Source: Rhodamnia argentea (Eukaryota; Streptophyta; Magnoliopsida; Myrtales; Myrtaceae). Taken from it: a stretch of DNA of 64,000 nucleotides. The notes below the pieces were generated by a model. That model was given only the letters and a program-made list of their open reading frames with translations. It did no database searches and was not told the DNA's origin. The translations under genes and the position numbers were made by a program. This document shows, piece after piece, positions 12,138 to 25,600 of this stretch (the stretch's first letter is position 1; each line of letters starts with the position of its first letter). The stretch covers positions 9,712,501-9,776,500 of the forward strand of contig NC_063159.1 in assembly GCF_020921035.1 (NCBI RefSeq). Reading direction: 5' to 3'.

Positions 12138-15100
12138 ATGAAGAACGGAATTCTGGAATGCAGTGTCTGCCACTCACGTCTTGTCTCCCCAACTTCTAAA
12201 ACTGTGTCAAGGGCTTATGATCGACATAAAAGCACTGTTTCATCAAAACAGCGGGCTCTCAATGTTCTTTTGGTTGTTGGGGATTGCATCCTGGTTGGCT
12301 TACAGGTAAATTATTGATACAAGTACTTACTCAAATTTCTTCTGTACCATATATATTTATTGCTTAGAACAAATAGTAAGGTGACTGTGAAATGGAGGGA
12401 AAATAACCATTGTGCATTTTGCATATGATAAGGAACTTGTAAAAGTTTCATCATTTCTACTGTCTGACATGTTCATCCAGTAGGCATATGCATATAATGA
12501 AGACCTAGCATTTAATTAGTTCGCGTTTAGGTCATGACAAGCAGTCACAGCTTGGCTGCCATTTTGATGTGGGAATTAGCTTCTTCAATTTTAATTTCAC
12601 AGAAAGCTTGCTTTTGGCTTTTTTTTTTTTTAGTTTTAGATTTACCTGACAACTATGGTCCACGTCTTTTGGCCAGCCTATTTTAGTTTACATGTCCAAG
12701 GTCGATGGAAAATTCAACTTCAACCCTATCAGCGTTAACTTTTTGACGGAGGCTGCAAAGGTCCTCTTTGCAGTTGTTATGCTTTTGTTCCAGGTAATGT
12801 TTATCATTGTCAAATGTTTATATATGAACTTTTTTACTTCAGCTGTTCTGCATAGAAATTTATTGCTTTGAACTCTCCAATAGGAAAAAGAAGATATAAT
12901 ATGAATGGACAATCTAGCTATGATGTCACTTAGTCTTCAGAAAAATTTGATGTTGTTCTCCGAACAAAGGTCATTCCACGCTTTCCATTGCAATTGGGTT
13001 CACTTGTACTTTCTCGGGTGTAATTGGCATAGCTTGCTTATAACCAGAATAGAAATGGCTAATAAATCCTGGAAACACTTCGTATGTTTCAGCTCGAGGT
13101 TAACTTTTATTCTATTTTGCAGGCTAGACATCAGAAAGTTGGTGAGAAGCCATTACTCTCAGTCTCCACATTTGTGCAGGTAATGCATTTCTTTTGTTAT
13201 TATTATTAATTTTTTTGAGGAAGGGGCAGCTGGATTGTAGAGGAACATCAAAGTATATTTCCAATTTGAGTCATTGTTGTTCTGCGGGATTTACTAGATG
13301 CTAATTGAGGATTTATGAATGACTTTTATGTGGAAGAAAATGCCAGCTTGAGCCTCGCATGTGATTTCCGTTCACCTGTTGTTTTTTCAAAAACTAGATG
13401 CTACTTTAATAAGTGCATTAGGATCTTCTAGCATGCTAAATTGATGATCAGAACTCTGAAGTGCTCCATTAAACCTTAATGGGCTTGATGGGAAGAACGT
13501 TTCTTCAAAGATTTTGTTTGATCAATGGCCATTGGGATCTGTAATGTGGCTATGATGGGAAGAATGTTTCTTCAAAGATTTTGATATTGTTTTAGTCTCT
13601 TGTTTGCTGTTGCTGCTATAATTTATGTGACACTTTTTGATGTTTCCAATCACATGCATGCTTAAGGAAGCACAATATAGGTAAATAAGGTGCATGTTAG
13701 GGAACTTCTCAAAATATAGATCATGATATGCTGGGGTTGAAAATCCCGACAAAGCAATATAACTAGAAAGTCCATAAACAAATTGTTATATCACTTTCCA
13801 TGAGAAAATGAGAGAGAAGCTAAAATGTCCTTTTGTTCATCTGAATATCCTCCACTATCCTTCTTATTTACTCAGTTGTGTGTGATGAATGCAAAGAATT
13901 AAGAACCATTTTTATGAATAAGTCAGTATCCTCAATTAAGCAAACAGGGGGAAGAGGGGTGGTTGTTAATTGACCATACCAAACCACATATACGAAATGG
14001 ACAGAGAGGAAGAACGACAGTGGTTAAGATTTCAAACCTACTAGATGATGTAGGAAGAATTCTTGATGGCATGCCAAGTAAATTCTTCTAGGTTGAGCGA
14101 GTTGAATATTTCCATGTTAGCAATGGAGATAATTCAATAGCTATTTGAGTAGAAGAAACTTAGGGTTTCAATCCAAGACCCTTTAAGAACTCCGCTCCCT
14201 AAGTCGGGCAAAATCCTCGCTCAACCCGTGCGGCCTTAGGAACTCCGCTCCCTAAGTCAACCTTGACCTGCTCAAACTCACAAGGTTTATAGAGAGAGAA
14301 AGTAGAGAGAGAAGCTCTGAAACTCTATAACTCGTAAGAATGAGATGATACAATGAGGGAGAGGAGGTCCCCTTATATACAAGTTCTCGTGAGATATCGT
14401 CCATAGATCCCTCCTAGATCTAACAATGGAGATTGTATCTCCCCAACTACCATCTACCCGCGATAAATACAGAGACGAGAAATTCCCATATCACCCGCCC
14501 CTGGATCTTCTAGAATTCTCTAGGGTCTTCTACCTTTAAAGGTCATGGTCCTTCGTACAGAAAACCTCTTGGATGATGCCATTCTACCGGACCGTATCAC
14601 TGGGACACGGTCGGATACGCCCCGACACAAAGTCAATGCGTGTCCAAACTTTTGACACGCAGTCAATGAATGGGACACGCTCAGACTCGCGTGTCCCTAA
14701 ATTAATTTAAGCAAATTTTTATACTTTAAAACCAACATCTGGCCCTAGCCCCATAGGCCTAGCTGATGACCCATCGCCCGGCCCAGCTTCCGACATTGTT
14801 TCATGTACTGAGGCCCCACTTTATAAGGACCTTTCTCTCTCTTTCTCTATTTCTTGACCGATGTGGGACATGCAGAGGAGAGGCACCATCTCTGCAGTTT
14901 CCTCAAGCAGCCCACCAGACAGCCTGTGTGGTACTGCACATAGGAGGGTAAACCCCAAAAGTCAAAATACATTTTTAAATAAAGCTTGGTTTAAACTGTG
15001 GCATTAAGTACATAGATGAAACAACATACCTTTCCTCTCTTACAGTGAATTAGAACAGGATGATTCCTTACATCTGCAATAAAAATGACAAGAAGAAACA

Positions 15101-18100
15101 TTAAGTAAGGCCTCAAACAAAATTTGATTACCGCATTCAGATAAATATAGGAGGAGAGTGAATCATTGTCATACCAAGTAAAACCTTCAATGCCTCACAA
15201 ACTTTCTCCTCTGGGATATATACAAAAGGTTCCTGAAAGCACACCCATGGTGATCGCTTTTCAATGTTCAACATCATACGTATCTCTCTTCTTTCATAGT
15301 CATTATTATGTAAATTCATTCTAGTTCTTTTATTATTATTTATTTATTTGTGTAATCATAAAAATGATAATTTAACATGTATATCTAAAAATATACATTT
15401 AATATATGTGTCCTAGCGTGTCGAAATTCTCTATTTTTTTAAAAATCACGTGTTGGCGTGTCGCGTCGTGTCGTGTCGTGTCCCGTGTTGTGTCGGTGCA
15501 ACATAGCTCTTGGTTACTTTATACATTATATGCAGACATAATAACGAAAAGCCTGCTTCTGCATTTTCCAAGTCATCAGCCTCTCATGGACTTGTTTGAA
15601 AAATTGAGCAGAAGGAGAAGGAACAACAATCCTGGTTGGCAGGAGGTTGTGGTTGGACGGGAAAAAGATGAATAATTCAGTTCTCTCTCAACTTGGTTAC
15701 TTTGAAGTTTGAAGAGAGTTATAGGCCCTTAGGAGAGCCTCTGAAGTTGTCGATTTAATGCCACTTCACATAAATTGGTAATGCCATTAAAATGAAAATT
15801 ATTATAAATGGCACAGTAGAGTTACAAGAATTATTGTCTGCCACCCAATGCCATCGGCGCAGGCGGCAGCAATTTATATTGATGGATGACTACCTCTGCA
15901 TGGTAACTGCACAAGGTCCCAAAAAGGGGAAATGCTTCATCCCCAGCTCTCTCTGCTTGTGATTCATCTGTTCTTAAAGATTCTTCCCTGGTGAACATGA
16001 ACATCATGAGTTCTGCTTATATTACCTTGACATCAATTTTTTTTTTTTTTATATCTTTATAACGTTTTTCCTTTTGTATATTTGTCTGGCTGCATTTAGA
16101 TCTGTCTTTCAGAATTTTTAAAGAGTATTGGAGAAAGATATCCAGCCAACTTTTATATGTGGCAAAGGAAGTTTCTAATTGTCACCACTTTTACAATTTT
16201 CAACCACTGAGTTTCTAGATTATTGGTCTGCCTATAAGCTATGTTGATTTTGTTTGCTAAAGCTGGCCAATTAGAGATTTCCCATAAAAATATGCAAGAG
16301 CAACTTTCACATTTTTATACATGCAATAGTTCTCACATTTAGTCCTTCGTTAATGTCTATGGTTCTGTAGGCAGCTCGGAACAATGTGCTTCTTGCTGTC
16401 CCAGCTCTTCTCTATGCAGTCAACAATTATTTGAAGTTCATCATGCAGGTATGATTCTCTTCAAAAACCTTTGTAGCAAGTGAAAGTATCAACTCTCTCT
16501 CCTTGTGTGCTGCATCTGTACATTGTTATCGATTGATGTGTAGTTGTCTACATGCATGTGCCTTTGTTTGCATATTGGATGGTGGAGATGTGCACTTTAG
16601 TGTGTGCTTCCAATTATGATCTACATGTTTACATGCATGCATTTGTGGCATGTGCAGAAAGGGACATGCTATTAATTTTTCAAAAGCCAGATAGCTTTCT
16701 ACCGTTGTCTATTATGCAGAATTGTAGGATAATCAGTTTTTTCGAATCTTCAAAAATTTTCATGGGAATGACAGGTTGATTTGAAGCTTCTAGAATTAGT
16801 TCTTTGTAGTGTGAAACTTTATTGACAGTGTTCTTGCCAATTTATAATGTGGCTTGTCTAGGAACAGCAATACTCTGAGGTCAGAATACTTAGTGACAAG
16901 AATTCAGATGTTACTGAAACCAGTCATATCTGCTCAAGCCACATAGAAGTAAAGAAAATGTGTTTGATGCAAAGCTTCTATCTATTTTCTTCTCCTTTCA
17001 CATATTGTCAAAGATCCTCCTTAGCAGGGATGGATTCCGTAAGCAATAAGAAAACCAGACAGCGGCAAATGCTGCTTCTGGTTTACAGATTTGTTAATGA
17101 GCTTCTTTAATTGTAAAATCTGAAGTAATTGCTCCTTTTGGAGCCACTGCTTTTCCTGTTGATGTGTTACGACTAACAATAGAATCCATCTTCTGCAGCT
17201 ATATTTCAATCCTGCAACTGTGAAGATGCTAAGTAATCTCAAGGTATCGTCTTAGTAAGAATTTTCTTTGATTGTTTCTCATTTAGGTAATGTCCGTCTC
17301 ACTGTATTGGGCTTATATTGGTGTTCTCCTTTAGTGTTATAGTGGTAATTTCTGGCAACTTTTTCTTAATGTTTCCTGGCCATATTTTTCTTTTAAATAT
17401 GTTGTAGTGATTGTCCCGCTTTTTTCTTAAAAACACCGAGCAACTTTTGAAAGTCGTCCTTGTTCATTGACCTTTTTTCATGCAAAATATTCCTTTCCCT
17501 TTTCTTAATAATGTAGCGGAGAATGCTTGCCATGGTGAATGTAATGCTTTACCTTTCATTTTAAAGCAATTGCTGGGCTTCCCATGTTTTAAGATGCTCT
17601 TTTCACGCTAAGATGCCTTTAAGTTCTACTTAACCCTCTCCCACTCTCCAAAAGTCAGGATTGTTCTTGGAAGACCTCATGGGATACCATCTTCCCAAAC
17701 AAGAGATGCTTGATCTTTTAATACACTTGAAATTGTCCCCCTTCTTGCTCAGTTTTTTTATAACCCAAGAATTAGACTTCTTTACCATGGCATATGGTTG
17801 TTTACTGTTGATATGTTATCTGGCATGTTCATTGTGGATATGAACTATCATATCGGCAGTCATCAAATTTTCCTGGTTAGACTGGTGTTTAAGCTGGAAA
17901 GCCACATTGAGTACTATCCCTGATGAAATGTCTCGTGCAGGTTTTGGTGATTGCTGTTTTGTTAAAGATTGTCATGAAACGTCGGTTCTCTGTAATTCAG
18001 GTCAGTTTCTCCTCTATTTTCTTTCTTGCATTTTCACGTTGATTAAAACAAGTACAGATTTCTGTGATACTTTTCTTCTAGGCTACACCTTTGGCTCTGC

Positions 18101-20904
18101 TTATAATTGCTGGTGCAGAACTGATTATTTCTCTTTGACAGTGGGAGGCTCTTGCCTTGTTGCTCATTGGCATCAGTGTGAATCAGCTGCGGTCTTTGCC
18201 AGAAGGGACTACAGCTCTAGGTCTTCCAGTTGCAGCGGGTGCATACATCTATACATTGATCTTTGTGAGTGATCTTTCTTGCCTTTTTAGAAATGATAGC
18301 TATCCCTTCACAGATATTGCATTGCCAATTGCTTAGCAAATAGTGAAATGAGTTTGAGGAACTCTTTTTGGATGATATCAATTTGAAACCAATTTTGGCT
18401 ATGTTTCTCTTTGTGTCTTGGGTTTGTGTGCAATTGTTATTATTTCTTTCTTCCGGGTATGGTGGGGAATGGACTGGAGTTATGAATCAAGCGTGGAACC
18501 AATTAGTCCTTCATATGAGTTGATCATCTTTAAGCAAAACCTTCTTTATCTGTCACGCTTACTCTATGGATAAATTTGCAGGTTACGGTGCCATCTATGG
18601 CCTCTGTCTTCAATGAGTATGCACTAAAGAGCCAATATGACACAAGCATCTACCTTCAGGTAAGATTTCGGTCAGTTCAATTCGTCAGCATCTTGAGCTT
18701 TCTCCCTAGTTTGTTGACTTTAGGATGCACATAGGTTGCTAAGCTTTTCAAGGAATATTCATGACAGGTGTTGTCTATGTAATGCAAGGAATATAGCAGA
18801 AGGTTTTTTTTTTTTTGGGTCAAATAGCAGAAAGTTGAACTGCTTCCTTTTGTATCTCTTGAATCGATCAGGAGGCCCAATACTTTTGGATCCTGTTAAT
18901 TTTTACTTATAACTGGATTATTTTCCAAGAAAGATATGGCTGCAATCATTCCAATAGCCGCACATTTTATTTATTAGTAGAAAGTTAAAAATGGCAATAT
19001 TAAGCTGTATTTCCGAACGAGAATTTCTTACAATTAAACTAGAAAGGATGGTGAAGTTGTAACACTGAGGAATACTATATCTAGAATGTTTTGAAATTGT
19101 GAACTAAAGAAGTACCTAGTGGGTTTGGAAATCAGAATTTAAAATTGCAGAGGGAATGCTATCACATTGGTATTCAGAAACATCTTAAATGGAAAGCATT
19201 TCTATATGCTCATTGTTATATTGCTTTACAATGAGACTTGGAGCACATACCTTTAGTAATCTCAATTTCTTTTCTTCTTTTGTTAAGCACTTATATTGCC
19301 GTTTGGATTGCAGAATTTGTTTTTATATGGGTATGGTGCTATATTCAACCTTCTAGGAATCGTTGGAATGGCACTTGTTAAAGGTATGGAAATCACACAG
19401 TTGGCTATGATTCCTGCAGGCCACCAGGCATGTGGGGTGGCCTGGCATTTTTTTTCTTCTTTTATTTTTATTTTTTTGGGGTTGTGGGGGTGGTTTCTTT
19501 TGGGGGGGGAGGAAGGATCCGACCTTGGGAAATGCCAAAAAAAAAAAAAAGCATGGTAGATACTTCTGCATGAAGCTATCCCCTCCCCTTAATTGAACAC
19601 TATGAGCACTCTATTCCACGTATTTGCAAGATAAACTTTTTACTTCTGGCTGTACAGTACATCTAATAGAATACTGAACTTTAAAGATATATTTTTTTAT
19701 ATTTGCATTTCTTTTGGTTAAGATTTCCTCCTTTAGGCTATGGAGATTTTCTGCTCTGAGATAACCAATCTGAATTGTAAGAAAATGCATACAATGATCA
19801 TTTTTGTTTGTCGCTCTCAGGTCCGGGCAACTTCGATATTCTACAAGGACTTTCGAAAGCTACCATGCTTCTGATATGTAACAATGCGGCCCAAGGAATT
19901 TTATCCTCCTTTTTCTTCAAATATGCAGGTTGGACTGTATGTATGATCCATTGAGTTTGTAGCTGTGCTCTTAATCTATCAGTTCGACAGCTGGAGACCT
20001 CCTGTTTAATGGAACTAAGTAATTTGTCATATGCTTTCTGTCTTTTAGATGGCTTAACATCTCTAACATATATATATTGGGGGCCATTCCAGATACAATC
20101 TTGAAGAAGTACTCGTCAACTGTCGCCACAATCTTTACAGGCATAGCATCTGCAGCTTTGTTTGGTCACAGTTTAACGATAAACTTTATGTTGGGAATTT
20201 CCATTGTTTTTATCTCAATGCACCAGGTAAGCGGAGAATTGTTCCATGGGTTTTTTGGTTAAATAGCGATCTTATATTTGCACCTTCTTTCCTTCACTTG
20301 TCTTATGCTTTTAATTGTGCAGTTCTTTTCACCCCTATCAAAAGTCAAAGATGAACAGCAGAATGGGGTGCTGGAGTTGGTAGAACCGGAGGATAACCAA
20401 AGGTATGCCTTTACAATTATTTCGGTACTCTTACATGCCTAGAGGATAGGATCTAATGTTACCAGTCGCTGAGAACTTGAACTTTAGCGAATTTCTAAGT
20501 AGGTTTAATTAGGACCTGGCAGAAGTCAAAGCGTTTGCCCAGATCACTAGGATCATTGGTTGTTTAAGAAAATTGAATTTATGAAGAAGCACACAAATTT
20601 TGTGCTAATAAATGTCTTAGCCAAGTGTAGTTGCTCCTGTGAAATAATGATGGAAGCTCTCTTCTATTACTTAGCTGGATCTTTGGGTTGACTTTGTTGA
20701 TCATCTTCCAGGTCGAGGGATTCTTTTGTAAATATGGCAGCAGGAGCTAATGATGAGGTGTGAAATTCTTCATTCTTTATGCACCGATTTTGATCTTTCT
20801 ACACTTTTGTCATGTCACTGATGCTCGTCCCTGTTGATTTGCCCTACTCTCAGGCTACCCATAGAGTTGGATCTGATGACAGGCAACCACTTCTTCCTAG
20901 ATGA
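12138..20904 (+). CDS. CMP-sialic-acid-transporter-like nucleotide-sugar transporter
   Basis: Golgi nucleotide-sugar antiporter family; in plants the true substrate is uncertain despite the name. Fourteen coding exons, all in frame: 12138-12305, 12677-12793, 13123-13179, 16371-16448, 17199-17243, 17941-18000, 18142-18264, 18582-18659, 19314-19383, 19821-19928, 20093-20226, 20323-20402, 20712-20757, 20854-20904, giving 404 aa. The N terminus [20 protein letters not shown] and blocks such as [63 protein letters not shown] and [20 protein letters not shown] match the Arabidopsis CSTLP2/4 type as I recall it. Many hydrophobic stretches fit about ten membrane spans; the tail DDRQPLLPR is a likely cytosolic end. 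Intron 3 (13180-16370) is swollen by mobile DNA but its splice sites are intact. Confidence 0.93.
14115..14425 (-). mobile_element. LTR-like segment (possible solo LTR) in transporter intron 3
   Basis: Read on the minus strand it begins TGTTAG and ends CTAACA, the short inverted ends of LTRs, and has a TATA-like box (gtatataagg) followed by pyrimidine-rich sequence. A short phrase (aactccgctccctaagt) occurs twice near 14190-14260. I found no matching 5-bp target-site duplication at these borders, so a solo or truncated LTR is a tentative call. Confidence 0.35.
14575..15506. mobile_element. Probable Pack-MULE (Mutator-like element with captured gene fragment)
   Basis: The two ends carry related sequence in opposite orientation, rich in GACACG/CGTGTC words: left about 14575-14695, right about 15405-15506. 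The right end in reverse complement (gcaccgacacaacacgggac) aligns loosely with the left (taccggaccgtatcactggg). The flanks are CTCTTGGAT (14566-14574) and CTCTTGGTT (15507-15515), an 8-of-9 match of the size expected for Mutator target-site duplications. Inside sits an intron-containing phosphatase gene fragment on the minus strand. No transposase is present. Ends are diverged, so exact borders are uncertain. Confidence 0.6.
14875..15232 (-). pseudogene. Fragment of plant atypical dual-specificity phosphatase (PFA-DSP/SIW14-like)
   Basis: Three exons with intact GT-AG introns on the minus strand: 15232-15175 ([19 protein letters not shown]), 15073-15030 ([15 protein letters not shown]) and 14933 to about 14880 ([20 protein letters not shown]). 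Joined phases agree. These match the core of plant PFA-DSP proteins, which dephosphorylate phosphotyrosine or inositol pyrophosphates, including the catalytic-loop start HCKRGK. Where the family has HRTG after that, this copy has YHTG, so the signature Arg is His and activity should be lost. The N-terminal part and the C-terminal end are missing; after CLSS the frame enters unrelated sequence and stops. Kept introns mean it was copied as DNA, not from mRNA. It lies antisense inside an intron of the transporter. Confidence 0.8.
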
Positions 20905-22656
20905 AGTTATTTCAGGTATTATATGTCTCTCCACCTCGATTACACTTGTATCTTCTATATATCTTGGCCAGTCATCCGTGAAATAAATGTCCTGCGATGG
21001 AGTGTGTGAGACTAAATGTGCCGAGTAACATTTACCTTTAGCTGAGTTGGGAACTTTGGAAGAATCCATCAGTTCTTTCGTCCGTGATTCTCTTGTTCTA
21101 TATGATATCGGCGCTTGTATGTGAGACGCATCAAGATGATATGAGACTGGCTGCTGCACTTGAACATTTTTTCAGCTTGGAAGTAGTTACTCCAGTAATC
21201 TCGTGTGTTTTTTGGCATCATAAATGTTGTAATGTGATGCAGCTTAAGTTTTTCATTTCTGGTAGTGCAAAGCTGTAGCCCTTTTGCTTTTCCCCCCTTT
21301 GAGGAAACTGATTAAAAGCATTCTTCTGGCAGGAGTGATTGGTGGGTACAGAATTAGCCATTTCTTACAGAAAAATAAAATATAGAGAAATCGTTCCACT
21401 TCTTTGGATCCTTTTTGCTGGTCATGATGAAGAGGCTCTCGGAAAGCCACACTGATGCCAAGCAGGGGGAGTGGATGAGTTAGGAGTGGACTGAGCAGGC
21501 TCTACATCAAGCGACAAGCTTCGTGAAACCTTCATCTTAGACCAGCCGAGAGAGGAGTTTTGCCCCTTTTCTTTTTCCTTCTTGCTGTATGCGCGATTCT
21601 TTCTAGAATTTTATAGTCACGTTCGAGTATTGTTCGATACCGACAAATGCTCCCAGGATACCTTGTATTAGGGAAATGAATTATGCTAGAACTATATGAG
21701 AATGAAACACTGCTCGGTCAATGCACTTGTCAGTATCAAAAAGACTGTAACTTGTACATTCGACCGACTTCTAAAATGCAGAAATATAGCAAGAAGCAAG
21801 ATTTATGGAGTGGCCTTGCTTATGTCTTCCCATTCTTCCTCGCAATATCTTAACGGTTTAAGCTTCTAGAAAATCTAATGGAGAGGCCGGGTCAGCACAG
21901 AGGTCCTTTTCGTTTGCTGAAGTGTTGGTTGTGTTGAAACTCTTATGTTTTGCTTGTAACCGTGGGCTGTGGAGCTCATATTTAGAAGCTGATGCTGACA
22001 AATATTATTGAGTTCTGGTAACTGGTTGAGGGGGAAAACAGGATGGCAAGCTCATGAATTAATGTTGAAGCAGTTCAATTTTGTGCTTTTCATGCTTCTG
22101 AGTATAATTTGCTCCGGCAAGCCAATAGGCGGTTCCACCGTGAACTTTACGATTTAGTAGTGAAGATCTTAACAAAAAAATATGAACGTAACGATTTAGG
22201 AGTGAAGATCTTAACAAAAACAAGTATGGAAAGCTATTCGGTTGCATTTGAAATGGTAAGGTCCAACATCAGCGACATGGGCTTGTGAGCAGGTTTTCGT
22301 AATCGTCTTCGGTAATCATGTGGGAAGGCAGCTGAATACGAGATTTTAAAATTAAATACATTCGAAGATTGTCTTTTCAATTATTATTATTTTTTTCGAT
22401 TTATCCAAGATAAACTCCTGTTCAGGGAGAAAAAAAAAAGTTCGAGACATAATCGAGATCATTTCTAATACCATGATTTAAACAAAGTTGTATGGTGGAA
22501 TTTACCAAAGGTTGTCTCAACTCTACTCAAGATCAAGACTTTGGATTTGCTAGGCATTGGGTTGGCTGGATTCGGCTTTTTCTCCTCCAAGAGCTCTGGA
22601 GTCTCTTCGCTTTCTTCTTTTGTCTCATCTCATCTCATTCATTCCCGCAAAATTCA
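20905..22656. other. Transporter 3' UTR and spacer to the next gene
   Basis: The first part should be the 3' UTR of the transporter; a possible 3'-UTR splice donor (ttcaggtatt) follows the stop codon. No gene is supported. A short direct repeat (acgatttaggagtgaagatcttaacaaaa) occurs twice around 22149-22220. The last part upstream of 22657 is the leader of the next gene. Confidence 0.45.
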
Positions 22657-25600
22657 ATGACCTCTCTTCACTCCCTCTCTCTCCTCTTCCTCTCTCCCTC
22701 CTCCTCCTCCTCCTCCTCCTCCTCTTCTCCTTCTTGCTCTCTACTCAACCACCGCCGCCGCCACCACCTAACTACTCGCCACCGCCAATGGCCTCCGCGG
22801 CTGCGCAGCCGCCCCATCGCTCCTCCCCCTCCCCCTCCTCCTCGTCTCTTCTCCGTCTCCTGCTCCAAGAAGACGAGGCGCCACCTTCGCCGCCGCCGGA
22901 GGCACGTCCTCGCCAACCCCGACACTGCCGATGCCAAGTCCTCCAAGCTCGTCGCCTGCGACGAGCACAGCGTCGAGCTCACCATCGACTTTACTAGCTG
23001 GTCCGCCCGAGCCAAATCCGGCTTCGGTCCTCTCGTCTCCGCCGGCAGAGACGCGTACGCGGACCTGAGTACGCTCGTCACGTTGGACGATAGTAATAGA
23101 ATGGTGATATCCTGCCGAAGGTCGACCATCCAGTTTGTCGGGAGTGTGGTGGCTTTGAGCTTTGTGGTCGTTTTCGCGCTCAAGGTCGTGGTTCAGTTGG
23201 TGCTTGGATTTAGGTCGCGGTTTGGGTACAAGAAGAATGAAGCTGTGGTGGTCAGGAGAGACAGGAGCCTTGGTGGCAGAGAGGTGGTTGTCGCGACGAG
23301 GAAAGAGGTTGATGGCTCTAGGGTTTTGGATAATCCCCTTTCGCCTGCATTACAGGGGACTGTCCATAGGTCTCCCCAGAGAAGGCGTAGGAATTTCACG
23401 CCTCGGCTTGAAGAGAAGTTGCCTGAATGGTGGCCAGCTGCGACGACCTCGTCAGCCGTGGATTTGGAGGTGGATAAGGAATATTATCAGAGGGAGGCTA
23501 ATAGATTGGTTCGAGGTTCGTGCTTGTTGCTGTCTTGACATTTAGAATAATTGCTTGTTGTTTCCTTGCTAGTCTGTTAGAGACACTGTACCATGCTAAA
23601 CTTTTATATCTGCCCGTTATCAAGGTATGACTGCATGGAATTGGGTGCTCAGCTCTAGAATTATGTGTTGATATGAATAGGGCATAGCGAACCAGAATGC
23701 TCAGTTAAAGAGTTTGGGGATCCGTCATTAACGTTAACCCCATAAATAAATGGTATTAACAATGCCAAAGAAATTTGTTTTGGTCCCTTTCCTAAGTCAG
23801 ACTTTAGCAGGCATTAACTTCGACCTTCTTGGATGCTCTGCGATGCCCGATACAAGCTAACAGTCTGGCCTTCATTATCTTATCTCCGTTGATTAGATAG
23901 GTGATATGCATCTTTTATTCTTCTGTCATTGTGCATTGCTTGACGTGAAAGTGGGGAATATGAGCTGGCCAATGATTTGGGGAATTTGCACTCAGTGGTA
24001 CTGCTGATGCATGCTTGCGTCGGTTATAGGCCTTTCGGGTGCATGCTTGCGTCAATTATAGGACTTTCTGGTCATATGGAAGGATACATCTCTGTATCTT
24101 CATGCTTAGATTCTTGTAGTACTTATTGCAGCTGTGAGGCTTCCAATTTCCTTGAGTCTGCTGCTATTTTGGTTACATCTGGCCTTTGATGGAAATTTTT
24201 GCTTCCAAGAGTTCTTAAACATTATTTGAATGGTTCTCTGCATGTGAATGGGAAACATTTATTGCTTGTGTGTTCTCAATTACGATTGCCTTCAATTATG
24301 TCTTCAAGGCAACTCACGAAAATGGTTATGCAGAAATTGTTGACAATAGATTGCGTGGAAAGGACATCATGGTCGCTGACATAGTTCAAGTTAGTCCTCT
24401 TATGACTTGTTAATTATATGGCATGAAACATTTTATTGACTTATTTTTGATTCCCATTGGTATGTAATTCCTGTTACCCTTTTATTAGTAAGTTCAAGCA
24501 GTCAAAATGAAAAATTTTATGAATAAGAATGTTCGCACTGAATTATTAGACTATGCGCAATTATTTCTAAACATGGTATTTTGAATTTTGCAGCGATATT
24601 GATTAAATAACCAAGGGAAAGGAAGTTCTCTTCAGGATAACTTTATTCACGATCAGTTTCCAAGAGCTGAGGAAACTTTTCCATTTTTTTTGTTTTCTGG
24701 TCTAAGAAATTTTTCATCATCTGTGCACATCATCTGCAAGTTGTATGCTGTCTGAGGTTAATTTTTTTGGTCGTATCTAAGGTTAATTGAATGCAGTTAA
24801 TTTAGTGCAGTCGTGCCAGTTCAAGGAAGAGATTACTAATTTATTTGTTATCCTCTCATGTTATCTCAGTTTCTCCATACTATGACCAAATTAATGCACT
24901 TGAGTTTTTTATATTTGTAGTTTTCTCTGTTTGTGGTGTACTGGTTTTTCCTCAGCACCAGTTGTTTATCAGGTGATCCATTAATGACATTCTGGACTTC
25001 TCTTTGCCTGTGTGGACGAGCAGTTGCGTCGCATATGCAGGACTTCGGGAATCAGAGTCTCCTTTGGCACAGAAAACACACGGGATTCATTTTATCGTGT
25101 GTCTGTTGACTTTGTTCTGAATATGTGCAATCAGTATGTACTTTTAGACCGCACCCTCTATCTAGTTGTTTTTGGCCAACTCTTTTATCTTTTGGAGTTA
25201 CGACTTGCTAAGAAATTTATAGTTCTTCAGGTCGATCCATCTCTTTAGAGATAGATGGGGAAGATCCTAGGCAATTCCTTGCTGGGCTTGCTGGGAACAT
25301 AGGGCTTGAGACCATTCGTGCAGCAAGAATTGTGTCTGCTGCTGTTGCTGCACGCACACGATCTGGTTTTCTACAAGCCTGGGTAAATATTTCTCCTGTT
25401 TGGCAGGGTCACAACCTAAGCATGTAAAGCAGCACTCATGAGCCAATGTGACTTTTTGAGAATTTGAGGACTTAGTTATGCTTAAGAATAAAGAAACACT
25501 TCTTACTACCTAAGTGTGTGTCCTTATTTCTTGTTATCGGGCTTTTGACAACATGAGCAAGGAATAAAAAGAAGCAATAAAACCAACAGTTGTATGACAC

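Noticed and set aside
17907..18272. 121-aa Cys-rich plus-strand frame
   Set aside because: Out-of-frame reading across exons 6 and 7 of the transporter and the intron between them.
22668..23183. 171-aa minus-strand frame with long Glu run
   Set aside because: Antisense of the Ser/Pro-rich first exon of the unknown plastid-type protein; the Glu run comes from the CTC triplet repeat.
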